Shown one piece after another: positions 45,393-55,344 of a stretch of 64,000 bases of DNA. The stretch spans positions 6,261,001 to 6,325,000 of the forward strand of contig JBAJFG010000019.1 in NCBI GenBank assembly GCA_037903475.1, given 5' to 3'. This DNA is from Ancylostoma caninum. Lineage: Eukaryota > Nematoda > Chromadorea > Rhabditida > Ancylostomatidae. The position numbers and the translations under genes are program-made. The notes below the pieces were generated by a model. It saw only the letters and a list, made by a program, of their open reading frames with translations, was not told where the DNA came from and ran no database searches. The first letter of the stretch is position 1, and each line of letters starts with the position of its first letter.

Positions 45393-46173
45393 CTATTGAG
45401 GGGAGGATTCCAGCAACCAAGAGGCGATGCTGCTAGGTTTTCTATTGAACGCATTACGCTGTTCAAAATCCATTGTGATGCATAGTTATCGGAATAAAAG
45501 GGTCACTTAATTCGACCACTGATGAAAGAGGTATTTTCTATGCTCGGGACAGAATAAAAGTCAAATAATTTTGTTACTTGAATTCAAAATTGAAAGCTTA
45601 GGAGAAGTTTAAAACATTGGTCTCTCTAAAACATTGAAACTTTTCATTTACTTGAAATATTCGATATTCAAAAGCGAAACATTCGATTTCGAATAAGTGG
45701 AAAACTGAATATTCCAACATTTGAGACCCATGTAAGGCTTTTTTTGAGTACCACGTAGGGCTCTGTCAGAGATAAGAAGTGCCAGAACATGTGGGAAAAT
45801 AGTTTCTCTTATATCGATTCTCCTCTCCTTTTGTTCGTATATATTCCATTGTAAATAATCACGGACTTTTTTCGTGCAAACCTCGTTACCAATGTAAGAG
45901 GAAGTTCGTCATAAATCAACTCAGCAATATTTCGCCCGAGCAGACATTGCAGGTGGAGGGCAAGACTGGAGGAATCCAACAGAAGGGAGGAATCAGCATT
46001 ATGCACAAGAACAAGGAACGATGAAACAGCAACGCGCGAAACTTTTTCACGCGACTCTCTTGTTCGCTTCAGCGTTCTCGCAAACACAGAGTTTTTGTTG
46101 AGGATTAGAATTTGTGCAGCGGAGCGAAAAGTTCAGAAGATTACCTGTGAACACAGGGCAGTAACCACAACAT
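45393..46173 (-). CDS. Unrecognised three-exon gene, 93 residues
   Basis: Minus strand: ATG 46173 to 46145 (donor GTAATC), 46076 to 45890 (donor GTAACG) and 45458 to 45393 (acceptor TTTTGAACAG, TAG stop). The phases agree (2 then 0). The large exon encodes a helical, leucine-rich stretch (SRVAVSSFLVLVHNADSSLL, HLQCLLGRNIAELIYDELPL). The last exon gives RNAFNRKPSSIASWLLESSP. The acceptor before exon 2 (TGTTTGCGAG) is poor, so the short first exon is the doubtful part; the 62-codon middle exon is the best supported. No family is recognised. Confidence 0.35.
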
Positions 46174-46877
46174 GCGCTGAACGTTATTGCCGAAATACTC
46201 TCCACTTCAGGCAAGAAGAAAATTTTGAAACTGGACCGCTAGCTGATAAACATATTGACCTTATCAGAGTTACTCGGAGATCACTTCATGACGGAAAAAT
46301 GTACGCAAAGTAGTGAATTTTTTAGAATATTTCGGGCTAGTTACGAAGAACTCCAGAAGGCCAAGCTCGCGCGATGCGGCACACTTCTCCGCGGCACGAC
46401 CCTTTGTTTATCCGTCGCAGCCCATGATCGATATACCTGCTCTCTCGCTACTAGAAAAATGTGAGCCGCGCTGCGGAGGAGTGCGTTGCGCCGTTCAAGC
46501 CTCGATAGCTGAGTTTTTTCGGAGGCTTCTTCCTTTCCTGTAATGCAGGCTTCCCAATGATTTGGACGGCCAACCTTATTTCCATGGAGAAAGGCATCTC
46601 CTTTGCAAATGTGCTCAAAGTCATTTTGAATCGAAGATGAAAGGGAAAAGAGGGAAAAAAGAAGACGATGAAGTATTTGTCCTAAGCGAGAAATCGGTGC
46701 ACAGAATTTTAAATTTGAAATTCGAGCAGGTCCTGAGTTCCATGAGCTTTTGAGAGAATAAGTAGAGAAATTCGACCCAGTGTTGAGGCTTTCAGAATGT
46801 GGAGACTTCTGAAACCCCGAATAGTTCATGTGAGTCTGAGAACACAGTGTATGCTTTCACACCATGTGCATATGTAT

Positions 46878-47037
46878 ATATAGGAAACTCCAAAAGTACA
46901 TAAACAAGAGTCGAGGCCGCGGCGCGGCTCTCTTGGGCAGAGACGCAGGCGCACACTATGCTGAGCTCCTGTGACTCTGCCCATAGAGCCGCGCTGCGGT
47001 CTCGACTCTTGTCTGCGTACGTTTGAAGTTCTCTGTA
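46878..47037. mobile_element. 160-bp palindromic MITE
   Basis: The left arm AACAAGAGTCGAGGCCGCGG with CGCGGCTCT and GGGCAGAG matches the reversed right arm ACAAGAGTCGAGACCGCAGC with GCGGCTCT and GGGCAGAG. Outer ends (GGAAACTCCAAAAGTAC and, reversed, AGAACTTCAAACGTAC) also correspond. Confidence 0.75.
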
Positions 47038-47122
47038 TGTAAAGAGAACTATAGAGCAGCGTTCCGAGATGGAGACAAACATCGCTTATTATGTATTAAT
47101 TTTCTAAACACCACCTTACAGA

Positions 47123-47323
47123 ATGTCACGATCAATTTTTCCTGACGAAATGGCGTAAGTGACCAAAATAAAAATTAATTTCATAAATGTAGAAAAATGA
47201 AGGATCTAGGAGGAATAAAAGACGTGAGAAAGTTTTTTTTTGCTGTTCTACAGTGGATGGGAACGAGAAGAAAGACTAGGAAATAAGGATATCTCCGTGA
47301 CGAATGAGGAAGAACTCAAATAG
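47123..47323 (+). CDS. 33-residue microprotein gene (two exons), or 5' exons of a longer one
   Basis: An acceptor CACCTTACAG lies one base before the ATG at 47123, as expected for trans-splicing. Exon 47123-47154 (MSRSIFPDEM plus GC) ends in a perfect GTAAGT donor. Exon 47254-47323 starts after TTTTGCTGTTCTACAG and encodes GWEREERLGNKDISVTNEEE, LK, stop. AATAAA at 47429 follows 106 bases later. The peptide is acidic and hydrophilic with no signal or membrane segment. An alternative is a weak in-phase donor (TCC|GTGACG at 47306) joining these exons to 47517-47821 to make one longer protein. Splice signals are strong, so transcription is likely; the length of the product is the uncertainty. Confidence 0.5.
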
Positions 47324-47516
47324 CGAACGTGCTTTGGAAATGCTAACCAAACAAGCAACTTTTTGGATTCATCCGCTTCCCAGCTCACCACAAATCGAGG
47401 ATAACAATAAGGAAATAGAAATCCAACGAATAAAAATTCATTCATACTCGCTCGGTAGAATCATCGCTCCCTAATTATTTCATCAACCATATAAATGTCT
47501 ATTTTAGGACTTTTAG

Positions 47517-47821
47517 GTGATCAAGCTGGGAACGCTTGGCGTAGAATACAAGTTCTGGGATCTTGCACGAACATCTGGGATCCTAAGCGTTCATAAGCAC
47601 TTCAGAGAGAAGCCAGTCATTCCCGGGTGCTTGAGGTTGTCTAGTTTAAGAGTCAGTGAGATGGTGAAAGTCCAAGCAGCAGAAGTGCAGCAAGCGGTGA
47701 GTAAGAACTGGCTGCTGGTGCAGCTCGTTCCGGTCAGCTAATGCGACTTTGCGGCGCGCAATATTTCTTGAAGGATGCGCCAGGAGCAGCAAAAGTGGCA
47801 AGCCGACTTTTTGAAATCTAA
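47517..47821 (+). CDS. Unrecognised two-exon gene end
   Basis: Exon 47517-47696 (acceptor GGACTTTTAG, strong donor GTGAGTAAG) and exon 47774-47821 (acceptor TTTCTTGAAG) join in phase 0 and end TAA: 75 residues including LGTLGVEYKFWDLARTSGIL, REKPVIPGCLRLSSLRVSEM and DAPGAAKVASRLFEI. The closing segment resembles the AAxxIFEI helix of ABC exporters, but the rest does not, so I make no family claim. The 5' end is missing; the exons 200 bp upstream on the same strand are candidates. Confidence 0.4.
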
Positions 47822-48222
47822 ACCAGTTGGTGACGAAGGGAAGCGGTGCGATATGCATGTACGGATATGCTTCGCGAAACGCGCTCAAGCTTGGTCTTGC
47901 TCAAGAACTATGTCTATTCTAGAAATATTTGTGTATTTGAACCATTAGCATAGTTCGAGATGGTGGCAAATAATGAAAGGATAGCCAGGAAGGGGAAATT
48001 ATGAAAGGGAAGGTTTCCTACAGTGACTCACTATCCATTAGAATTACTCGCACACGGGGCTTTTGCAAGATCTCACAGTATATGAAAGGTTAACTTCCAA
48101 CACCCGAGTGTTAGTTTCGTCAACTCATAATACACTATCCATATACAGCGCGCAATGGTCGGAATTTTGATTCATCCTAGAACGACTGTTTAACTGCTTT
48201 TGCCTTGCAGTAGCTTGCAGGG

Positions 48223-48644
48223 TTAAAGGCAGTGTGTCACCTCGTTTCGTGGGCTGAGCATACCAACAGACTCTAGACTTCGTCACGCTAATTCCAAATG
48301 TGTACGTCAAAGCTCATTGAAATGACGAAAACCCCGTATTCGGAGGGTCCGAAAGTGCAGTTCACGGACCACTTGGGCGGAGCAGTCCGTGAATGTGCTG
48401 GCTGCCCGCCACGTCTGCAGCGTTGGCTAACACGTCTAGACGTGTCCGATCGATGAGATCAATGGCTTTACGCGTCCACTCGGCTCGACAAACTGTTACA
48501 AATCCCGTCCCGAAAAACGTTTAAAAGTAGGGTACAAAGACTTTTTTGTAACATTTTAGGTATACCGTTGGATTCAGCGTGTCGAGGAGATTTAGAATCT
48601 CGTAAAAGCTCAGATACGAAAATGAGGTGACACACTGCCTTTAA
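48223..48644. mobile_element. TTAA-MITE (copy 2, intact)
   Basis: TTAA, then AGGCAGTGTGTCACCTCG at the left and CGAGGTGACACACTGCCT-like sequence (GAGGTGACACACTGCCT) then TTAA at the right. The TTAA target duplication is that of piggyBac-type elements. Internal CACGTCTGCAGCGTTGGC-like sequence relates it to the other two copies. Confidence 0.8.
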
Positions 48645-48736
48645 GTAAGTATTGTGGATTTCAACTCCGGTAGGGATGGGCATTCCGGATCGGAACCACA
48701 CTTTTATCCTCGTTAGGAACCGTGACAGGGAACCAT

Positions 48737-49048
48737 TCAAGTTACACATCCTAATTTAGACGGAGAAAAAGGACTGACAACAAAAGTTATTTTATACCTA
48801 GAGTTTCCTTGTGAATCACAGACATTTCCTTTCAACAAAAGCTCTATGTACCACTCACTATTTTGAGATGAAATATCTCCGAGAATATGGCGCAATAATC
48901 CGGTCTTTCGTGCCCGACGGCCTGCTTTCTATTTGCTGTGATGAGCGACGGCTGCCCACACCACTTCCAACACTTTGATGTAAGGGTCCTGACAGGTAGT
49001 CTAGCATCAGTGGCCATCTCCCACATGTGAGAGAAAACGCGGGATTCT
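48737..49048 (-). CDS. Unrecognised gene, two 3' exons
   Basis: Minus-strand exon 49048-48859 (acceptor TTTTTTCGCGCAG, donor GTGAGT) encodes 62 residues: NPAFSLTCGRWPLMLDYLSG, HQSVGSGVGSRRSSQQIESR and KDRIIAPYSRRYFISK. Exon 48773-48737 (acceptor TTTTGTTGTCAG) joins in phase and adds YPFSPSKLGCVT before TGA. The glycine/serine/arginine-rich middle looks like a linker. The exon starts in phase 1, so at least one 5' exon is missing. No family is recognised. Exon structure and codon texture make this a credible gene end. Confidence 0.5.
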
Positions 49049-49581
49049 CTGCGCGAAAAAATGTAGAATTTTGAGAATAAGATAGTCAAAATCTCCATTA
49101 AGATCAGTTTTTTCAAAATAAATCTCTTAAAGATAGCGAAAAGAGCAGAAGTTTGGAAACTAATACAAAAGAATACTTATTTTGAGAAGTAGTCTTGATA
49201 GGCTGTGAAATTCTCTCTTCTTTTCAATTCCCCCCCCCCCCCCTCCCCCCTCTTCCGCCCATCTTGTGACCGCAATTATCCCCAATTATTTTCGAACCAA
49301 TCTTATTCATTTAAGTTCCTGCATTTGAAGATTCAACGAATTTAGAAGAATCCATAAATGGTTGAATCTGCTGCTGTGTCTTTTACTGCCTACTTTTAAA
49401 CAAGAAATTTAGGCAACTGCAGAGTTATTTGCATACAAACGCTCGATTTAGAAAGAAAATGGCAGTGAATTATGAATGACAGGACATTGCTAACTAGATA
49501 GAGAAGCATCTGAACAAAAATGATTGCGTAGGACGACTGAGGATCTGCAGTTGGCGCTCCACCACGCGGAACTCCAACCAG
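49049..49581. other. Spacer with poly(C) run
   Basis: Contains a run of C residues at about 49231-49247. No exon chain was resolved. Confidence 0.4.
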
Positions 49582-49854
49582 TTAAAGCGTTTTATCCAAA
49601 GCTGCATCAAATCGCTGCATAAAGTCCGAGTTCTGTTGTGGGGCGGAGGCTTGACGTAAGAGCAGAGAAACACCTTCTGCAGGCAAAAACGAATTTCGCC
49701 TGAAAGTGCAAACTGCAAGGTCATTGTCGTATCCCTTAAGATGAATGACGTGGTAAAATTTTGTTTTTTTTCTGTTGGCTAGGAGAGAGAACGGCAAACA
49801 GATGTGTAGGAGCGCCATTCTCACAACGATCTGGAGGAACGCTAAAAAAATCAT
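49582..49854 (-). CDS. Possible single-exon membrane or secreted protein, 90 residues
   Basis: The ATG at 49854 opens a frame with a hydrophobic N-terminus (MIFLAFLQIVVRMALLHICL, then PFSLLA) followed by a hydrophilic body (KFYHVIHLKGYDNDLAVCTF, SFLPAEGVSLLLRQASAPQQ, FMQRFDAALDKTL) and TAA. The start segment fits a signal peptide or one membrane helix. Another frame over the 3' half is also open, which weakens the call. No poly(A) signal was seen. Confidence 0.35.
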   Translation of the reverse strand: MIFLAFLQIVVRMALLHICLPFSLLANRKKTKFYHVIHLKGYDNDLAVCTFRRNSFLPAEGVSLLLRQASAPQQNSDFMQRFDAALDKTL

Positions 49855-50046
49855 TTTCAATGATGGAAAAGGCTTTGCAATACATTATGTATAGTGAATA
49901 TTGCTCAAAATGGTCATCACTGGAAACACATATGTTTATTATGTGTTACTTTATTATTATACAGGTTGACGACAACGTCTTTGGCCGAATATAACAAATT
50001 GCAAGACTGAGGTTAGATAGGCTAGCAATCTGAGAATTCATCTGTG

Positions 50047-50310
50047 TTATGTAGGATTCATGCGCGTTAAGAATCCGCTCTTGAATTTTGGATATTTCTC
50101 TTGGCTTCTCCGTAGAGCCGAAAAAACCGTTGGCGACTGCAACGCGCAAAAGTAGCAAGTTGGTCAATTTTTTGTGACCGCCTTTTCTCGTTCGGTCTGA
50201 ACCAAGGAAGCTGGTATCTCAGCAAGAATAAACTCAGATCCTGGGTTCTAAGAACTGCACTTCCAGGGAGCAACAAGCACGTAAAACTTCCGCCAGATGC
50301 ATACCTTACT
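50047..50310 (-). CDS. Unrecognised gene, 3' exons
   Basis: Minus-strand exons: one ending at 50310 (…SSTFDE, donor GTAAGG), 50240-50179 (acceptor TAGAACCCAG; SEFILAEIPASLVQTEREKA, weak donor GTCACA) and 50136-50047 (acceptor GCGCGTTGCAG; SPTVFSALRRSQEKYPKFKS, ending in TAA). Phases chain 1 then 0. AATAAA at 49950-49955 is about 95 bases past the stop. Upstream exons were not resolved; a frame near 50450 contains a short Argonaute-like YPMEICE string but is followed by a stop. The gene family is unknown. Confidence 0.45.
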
Positions 50311-50737
50311 TTCATCAAATGTGCTTGAGTCTAGGAACTAACATACCTCTCAGGATTTCGCTTTCCCCAATTTTGCCCTTTGAATTTTAGTAGGAAAAAA
50401 TAGGTGGCGATCCATTGACTTATCCCGGTCAACAAAACTAGTTCACTCGCAGATCTCCATAGGATAGAAAGCTTCTGCGCTTTTGAACACGAGGCAGAAA
50501 ATTGGTGGTTTGGAAAACCAGCTGAAGGAAGTTCTTGGCAAAGATGTCACCGAAACTACTTGCGGCCAGCTCCATCTCTACATCGTTTAATGCTTTCAAG
50601 ATTCAGAGATAGAGAAGATATACAAGATCAAAATAGAGCTATGGGTTATGAAGTTGTGCGTGCGTGTTCGAGGCATTTGGGTAGTCAACACGAATACAAA
50701 GTCATGGGATTACCGGGCCGGGTCAAGCGTCAGAACG

Positions 50738-51430
50738 TGGAAAACTAGGGTGACCTAGACCTAGTGCTTCCTTTGACTCAAAATCAGCAAATGCTTTTCT
50801 ACGTACCCATAGAGAACGACCAGCTCTACCTTTTGCCGGAGTTTTAATTTTCTACAACTTCATATGCTTTTGGGAGCTCGGTGGGAAATTTTTCAATTTT
50901 TCGGGTCTCCGAGGGGAAATTTCCCATCTAACTCACGCAAGCAGGAGCAATTATTGGGATGCGATAATGGGGATGAAGAATCAATGCTTGGAGCTCTATC
51001 AAGTGAAGGTAGTGAAATTTCGGTAAAAGGCAAACTCTTTTCATGGAAGTTGAAGAAGTGAAAATCTCGCAATTTGAACAGATGGTGAAAATGGAGTAAA
51101 TCTGTTTGGCAAATCACTGAGAAGCAATTTGCAGATATCACGAAAACTTTCCTTTTATGAGTTTTAGTTGAGGAAATTTCCCACTTGAGTACAGAATCTG
51201 GCTCCACGAAGTTCGCTCGTTTTCCCGCAATTTAGATGGGAAATCGATGGGAAATTCGCCAAATTTCCCATCTATTTCCCATCGAGCTCCCAAAAACATA
51301 TGAAGGTCTAGAAAATTGAAACTCCGGCAGAAGATAGAGATCATCGTCCTATATGGAAAGGTAGAAAAGCACTTGCTGATTTTGAGTCAGAGAACCTCAG
51401 TGCGAGGTCTAAGTAACCGTAGTTTTCCAC
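50738..51430. mobile_element. Foldback element of 693 bp
   Basis: The left arm from GTGGAAAACTAGGGTGACCT and the right arm ending AGTTTTCCAC are inverted copies over about 200 bp, sharing GACTCAAAATCAGCAA, GCCGGAGTTT and TTTTGGGAGCTCG. The centre has no gene. Confidence 0.8.
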
Positions 51431-51561
51431 AAACTGGCGTCCCTCGTGGGCGAATTCTCGCATGTGTTATCTATGGATTTCGCTTCCCTCACTTCATTTT
51501 CAAACCTTCAAATCCTCTCTACTCCACACTTAATCCTGAAGTTCCAGACTGTGCAAAATTT

Positions 51562-51644
51562 TTTGGAGGCGCCGGGAATCGAACCCGTGGGCGCACAAAT
51601 GCCAACGCTGAAACCGATTCCTCGCATGCGCTGCCAATCGGTCC
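51562..51644 (-). tRNA. tRNA-like sequence
   Basis: On the minus strand: GACCGATTGGCAGCGCATGC, then AGGAATCGGTTTCAGCGTTG, then a textbook B-box GGTTCGATTCCCG before GGCGCCTCC. The acceptor stem is imperfect and the arms do not fold into a clear cloverleaf by eye, so a decayed tRNA or tRNA-derived repeat is more likely than a working gene. Confidence 0.35.
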
Positions 51645-51729
51645 TGTTTTGACACGTAATTACATGATTGTTCCTGCTGGCACTCTGGTCCGATCGGATA
51701 AGGAACGATGTATATCGCCTCAAGGTTGC

Positions 51730-52144
51730 TTAAAGGCAGGGGTCCACCTCATTTTCGTAATTCAGCTAACAGCAGATTCGGCATCTACTCGGCGCGATGG
51801 TTCCAACGGTATACATAAATTGTCTCGGAATGGTCTATAAACCCGTCTTTCAGGACGGGGTCTGTAACAGTTTGCCAACCCGAGTTGACATGTGAAGCCG
51901 TTGATCTTATCGATTGGACACGCCAAGACTCGTTGACCGACGCGGCAGCAGTGGCAGGCAGCCAGCACAGCTTGGAGCGATCCGCCTCCGGGCACCAAAT
52001 TTTTATCCTGTTCGTGCCTTTAAAAAATGGGGATTTCGTCGCTTTTGTGCCTGTTGATGTACACCCCAGGGATCAACATGATGAGAAGGTCTAGGATATA
52101 TAGGTAAATCCAACAGGCAGAACGAGGTGGCCCCCTGCCTTTAA
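51730..52144. mobile_element. TTAA-MITE (copy 3, intact)
   Basis: TTAA then AGGCAGGGGTCCACCTCAT at the left and CGAGGTGGCCCCCTGCCT then TTAA at the right. Contains AGCCAGCACAGCTTGGAGCG, shared with the copy inside the chw-1 intron. Confidence 0.8.
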
Positions 52145-52573
52145 GTTCCAATTTTGGGTTTTTAATGTGTTTCTTTTGTGTGTTCCTCCTTGAAACTGTT
52201 CAGTGTTTCAGTGTACATAGAAAACATGCGGGAGCAGAACGGGGGGGGGGTCGTGAAAAGGTGGGGGTTGGACGAGGGAATAGGGGGGCGTATTGAGGGT
52301 AGGTTTTTCCCATCGTCACGCTTGACCCTGTTCCCGGCAAAGCACAAGAAGTAATTTCTGCAGAGCACTTGGCCAAGACTTTGTTGTCACCCTGTATGTA
52401 TGGAAGTCATACGAGTAAGTAACCACTACTGGACCTAATATGCTTCCTCCTTTGAGTATCATTTAGAGTTCGCTCTCCTCAAGTTCGTGAAACTTGTTTT
52501 AAACTCAGACAATGAAGACATCGAAAAGAGTCTCAAAAATCCAAGATAAGGGATAGTGAAAAGAAAACACTAC

Positions 52574-52743
52574 ACAGTTCCATAGCTTGCGCTAACACAG
52601 CATCTTTTGCGTCTTTCTCGCTCCATGTCGATAAATAATGTTGTACGAGCATCAGAAAGTTATGGTCGGATCTGGTTTGCACCCGGGGACCTAATTCTTG
52701 GACTGCATCAGAAATGATGCAGTGCACCTCTTCTTGGCGAGAT
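52574..52743 (-). CDS. Exon of an unrecognised gene
   Basis: A minus-strand exon with acceptor AAATTGAGACAG at 52743 and a donor near 52574 (GTAGTG or GTGTAG). It encodes about 56 residues of strongly protein-like, helical sequence: RQEEVHCIISDAVQELGPRV, RSDHNFLMLVQHYLSTWSEK and KDAVLAQAMEL. No neighbouring exon could be joined; upstream lie transposable elements and downstream a G-rich run and the TTAA-MITE. It may be part of a larger gene with long introns, or an orphaned fragment. Confidence 0.4.
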
Positions 52744-52912
52744 CTGTCTCAATTTCGTAGTATTTCTTCTTTATATAACCCGCATTAGTTGGACTTGTGC
52801 CTATGGAATGAAATCTCTCCGACTCAAAGCCGTCCCTTTCTCCACGCAGCTGTTAAGTGGAGTCAACCCAGCAGCTCGCACTTACTTCTCAACCCATCGC
52901 GTTCTTCTCTAA

Positions 52913-53149
52913 AGCAATTTATATTAAATGCGTGCGTTTGACGCGCGTGCGTCTATATAATGAAAGATAGGACCAGTCGCAGCGCTGACGCAGCTCAGAC
53001 GCGCGCGTTTACGCTCCGGTTCTCTTCACTGAAGACTACGCCGCTTCCAACGATCTCGGAAAATTCCTCGCCAGTGGCTGCGTGCTGCACGCGTCTGACG
53101 TGCGACTGACGCGCGACTGACGCACGCGACTACAATAGTATAAATTGCC
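52913..53149. mobile_element. 237-bp MITE with GCAATTTATA termini
   Basis: The left end AGCAATTTATATTAAATGCG continues TGCGTTTGACGCGCG. The reversed right end GGGCAATTTATACTATTG continues GTGCGTCAGTCGCGCG. The centre is rich in GACGCGCG-type words. Confidence 0.7.
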
Positions 53150-53198
53150 CTTCTGTCTATATGGCATACTGCTGACGGCATGAGGACTCCTACATATC

Positions 53199-54102
53199 AT
53201 CCCAGACAAACTTTCGGAACTTCCGCGGAGCTTGTTCGGAACTTGCGCGGGTGACCTGACGGAAGTTCCGAATAAGCTCCGCGGAAGTTCCGAACTGGCT
53301 CCGCGGAAGTTCCGAAATCGAACAGGAGTGGCGTAATTCGTGCATTATAGAGTGAATCATAATTCGAGTAATAAGGTAAAATGGGCCAACATGGAGTGAT
53401 GAACACCTCCAGGCATCCCGATGCCAAAAATCGTGGGATCATGGATCCCACCACAGATCGCTCCACCACGTAGCACTAATTGCGCATGTGCTAACTATGT
53501 TTTCTGAAGATGAGCTTCAAGCAGGTCTGCCCTCTGACTGTGCTACGTATCCGCGTCAGGTTTCAAAATCAATGATAACATGGAAAAATTCCTCTTTGGT
53601 AAAAATCTGTCAAATTTTCGTATTTATGGGAATAATCCCAGGCGTACATTTATCTGACACGAGTTTTACCCGAAATTCGACATTAAAGATGTCATTATTG
53701 AGGCATCCCGAAGTGAATTTCGAGGAAAAAATAGCGTAAAAATTTTTGTATTTTACACGGCTTCTTATTTGGTTAGCCGAAGTTAATCAAGAACATATCA
53801 CTATAAAAATTGGACAAAAACATGTCATTTGATCTGTTAGTTTCTTGGATCATTCCATCTCTCTCGAAGCTCCGCGGAAGTTCCGAAAAGTGTCAAGCTC
53901 CGCGGAAGTTCCGAAGCTACTTTTTTCTCTGCGTCTCCATTCGGAACTTGCGCGGAACCTGCGCGGAACTTCCGAAAAAATCGACGAGTGACGTCATATT
54001 TCCGCGGAGGTTCCGAAAATCGAGCTCTAGTAGTAAATCAGGCTCCGCGGAAGTTCCGAAAATCGGCAAGCTCCGCGGAAGTTCCGAAAGTTTGTCTGGG
54101 AT
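53199..54102. mobile_element. Element bearing a GCTCCGCGGAAGTTCCGAA motif array
   Basis: The ends are inverted repeats: ATCCCAGACAAACTTTCGGA at the left continues ACTTCCGCGGAGCTTG, and the right end is its reverse complement ending TTTGTCTGGGAT. Near both ends the 19-bp motif GCTCCGCGGAAGTTCCGAA recurs in both orientations, about five copies in the first 110 bp and about six in the last 230 bp, some as TTCGGAACTTGCGCGG variants. The 550-bp centre has no coding frame of note. The layout (inverted ends plus subterminal motif clusters) is that of a DNA transposon with transposase-binding sites. Confidence 0.75.
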
Positions 54103-54225
54103 TTTGGGGTCCACGTTCATTCTTGTTCCGTCCCTGTCCGTCAAGATTAAACAGGTGAAGACGTGAACTGCGTAACCCATCATAACGATGTCTGTGCTCT
54201 CTCACTTCGTTATGATCTCTTGCAG

Positions 54226-54498
54226 ATGCACATACTTAGCCATAAAAACTCTAAATTACATAGTAGATTTAATTATCCAACTATGCACTCATTCATTTCT
54301 TCATCAAATGCGCCAAAGAAAACGAGCAGCTGGCACAAGACGGCGTACAAAAAGGTAATTTTTTTAAGAGAGGACCATCAAGAATTGCAACTTCATAGGG
54401 AATCTTCACGAGATTATAGGGAAGAATAGGACATAGAGACGCGTGCAACTAATACGGCCTTCTAGATGAAATCGAACTGCATACATCAGCATGGCTAA
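54226..54498 (+). CDS. Possible two-exon microprotein, 53 residues
   Basis: Acceptor GATCTCTTGCAG abuts an ATG at 54226; exon 54226-54354 ends AAAAAG with donor GTAATT; acceptor CGGCCTTCTAG opens 54466-54498, which ends TAA. The product is basic and serine/histidine-rich (HILSHKNSKLHSRFNYPTMH). Splice signals are good, but the composition is not distinctive. Confidence 0.25.
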
Positions 54499-55179
54499 GA
54501 AATGAAATCTGCATTGCGCAAACATTGCACGGCATCTGCGTTGAATTGCACTTCTTCGGCGGATCCATTACTACAAATGAGAAAGTAAAACGGCTATCCC
54601 AGGAACTAGTACACGTCCAATTTGGCACGTGAAATGTGATTCTCGAAAGAAATTCATCTCATGCAGCAGCAATGGAGCGGAGCAGTGGCTTTGGTGTATG
54701 TCATTGGAATATGAATATCAGCAAGAAACTTCTGAGAAAACTATGATCTAGGACAAATCCCAGTAAACGGGAGTTTCTCTTGCCCGATCAAATTTAATTC
54801 GAGCAGATAATGATGATTATATGAACTAGAACAAATGCAAATGGAGCTAAGAAACCAGGTAACATTTTTAGGTACAGATAGCCGAAGCACAAGAACATCC
54901 AGTCACATAGATTCATTGGTTTGAGAAGACCGAAAATTTTCACTGCAATAATTCCACACATCGCTCCTCAAACAAGTCCCTAATCTGAGTCGTGACTAGT
55001 TACTTAGGGAAAATCTATTCTAGGGACAGTTCTTGCCAGAACTGTCCTAATCCTCTCAATAGCACATTTTTGGCGTTAGTCGCAACATATAAGAAACGAA
55101 AAGGAGAACACCAGCGAAGGGGAGAAGCTGCAAAAAAGAGGTAGAACCAGACACATTTAGCTCTCGTCGTTACCTAAGA
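54499..55179. other. Intergenic; small hairpin at 55020-55050
   Basis: GACAGTTCTTGCCAGAACTGTC is a perfect short palindrome. Nothing else was recognised. Confidence 0.4.
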
Positions 55180-55344
55180 ATGTCCGCACGCACGGATCAG
55201 GGCGGAGTCTATGCAAGATCGTCGCGAAGAGATTTTTGTGGATTAGCGCTATTAAAGAACAGCACTGCTGGTCGAGTGAAAAAGTCCTGGCTCGGAATAA
55301 TTATGGACTTCAGTCTTTTAGGTCGGCATGATTGTTCAAAATAA
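55180..55344 (+). CDS. Possible 54-residue microprotein
   Basis: An ATG at 55180 sits one base after a plausible acceptor (CGTTACCTAAG), the same layout as the 47123 gene. The frame runs MSARTDQGGVYARSSRRDFC, then ALLKNSTAGRVKKSWLGIIM and ends at TAA 55344, where AATAAA overlaps the stop. Basic N-terminus, no signal peptide. The overlap of stop and poly(A) signal is unusual, so it may instead be a first exon whose donor I missed. Confidence 0.35.
   Translation: MSARTDQGGVYARSSRRDFCGLALLKNSTAGRVKKSWLGIIMDFSLLGRHDCSK

Noticed and set aside
46341..46829. 162-codon minus-strand ORF
   Set aside because: No splice or start support; its composition changes abruptly, and short frames on the plus strand over the same bases look equally likely.
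50430..50480. Minus-strand string YPMEICE resembling an Argonaute PAZ-end motif
   Set aside because: A stop follows immediately, another frame is equally open, and no other Argonaute motif is nearby.
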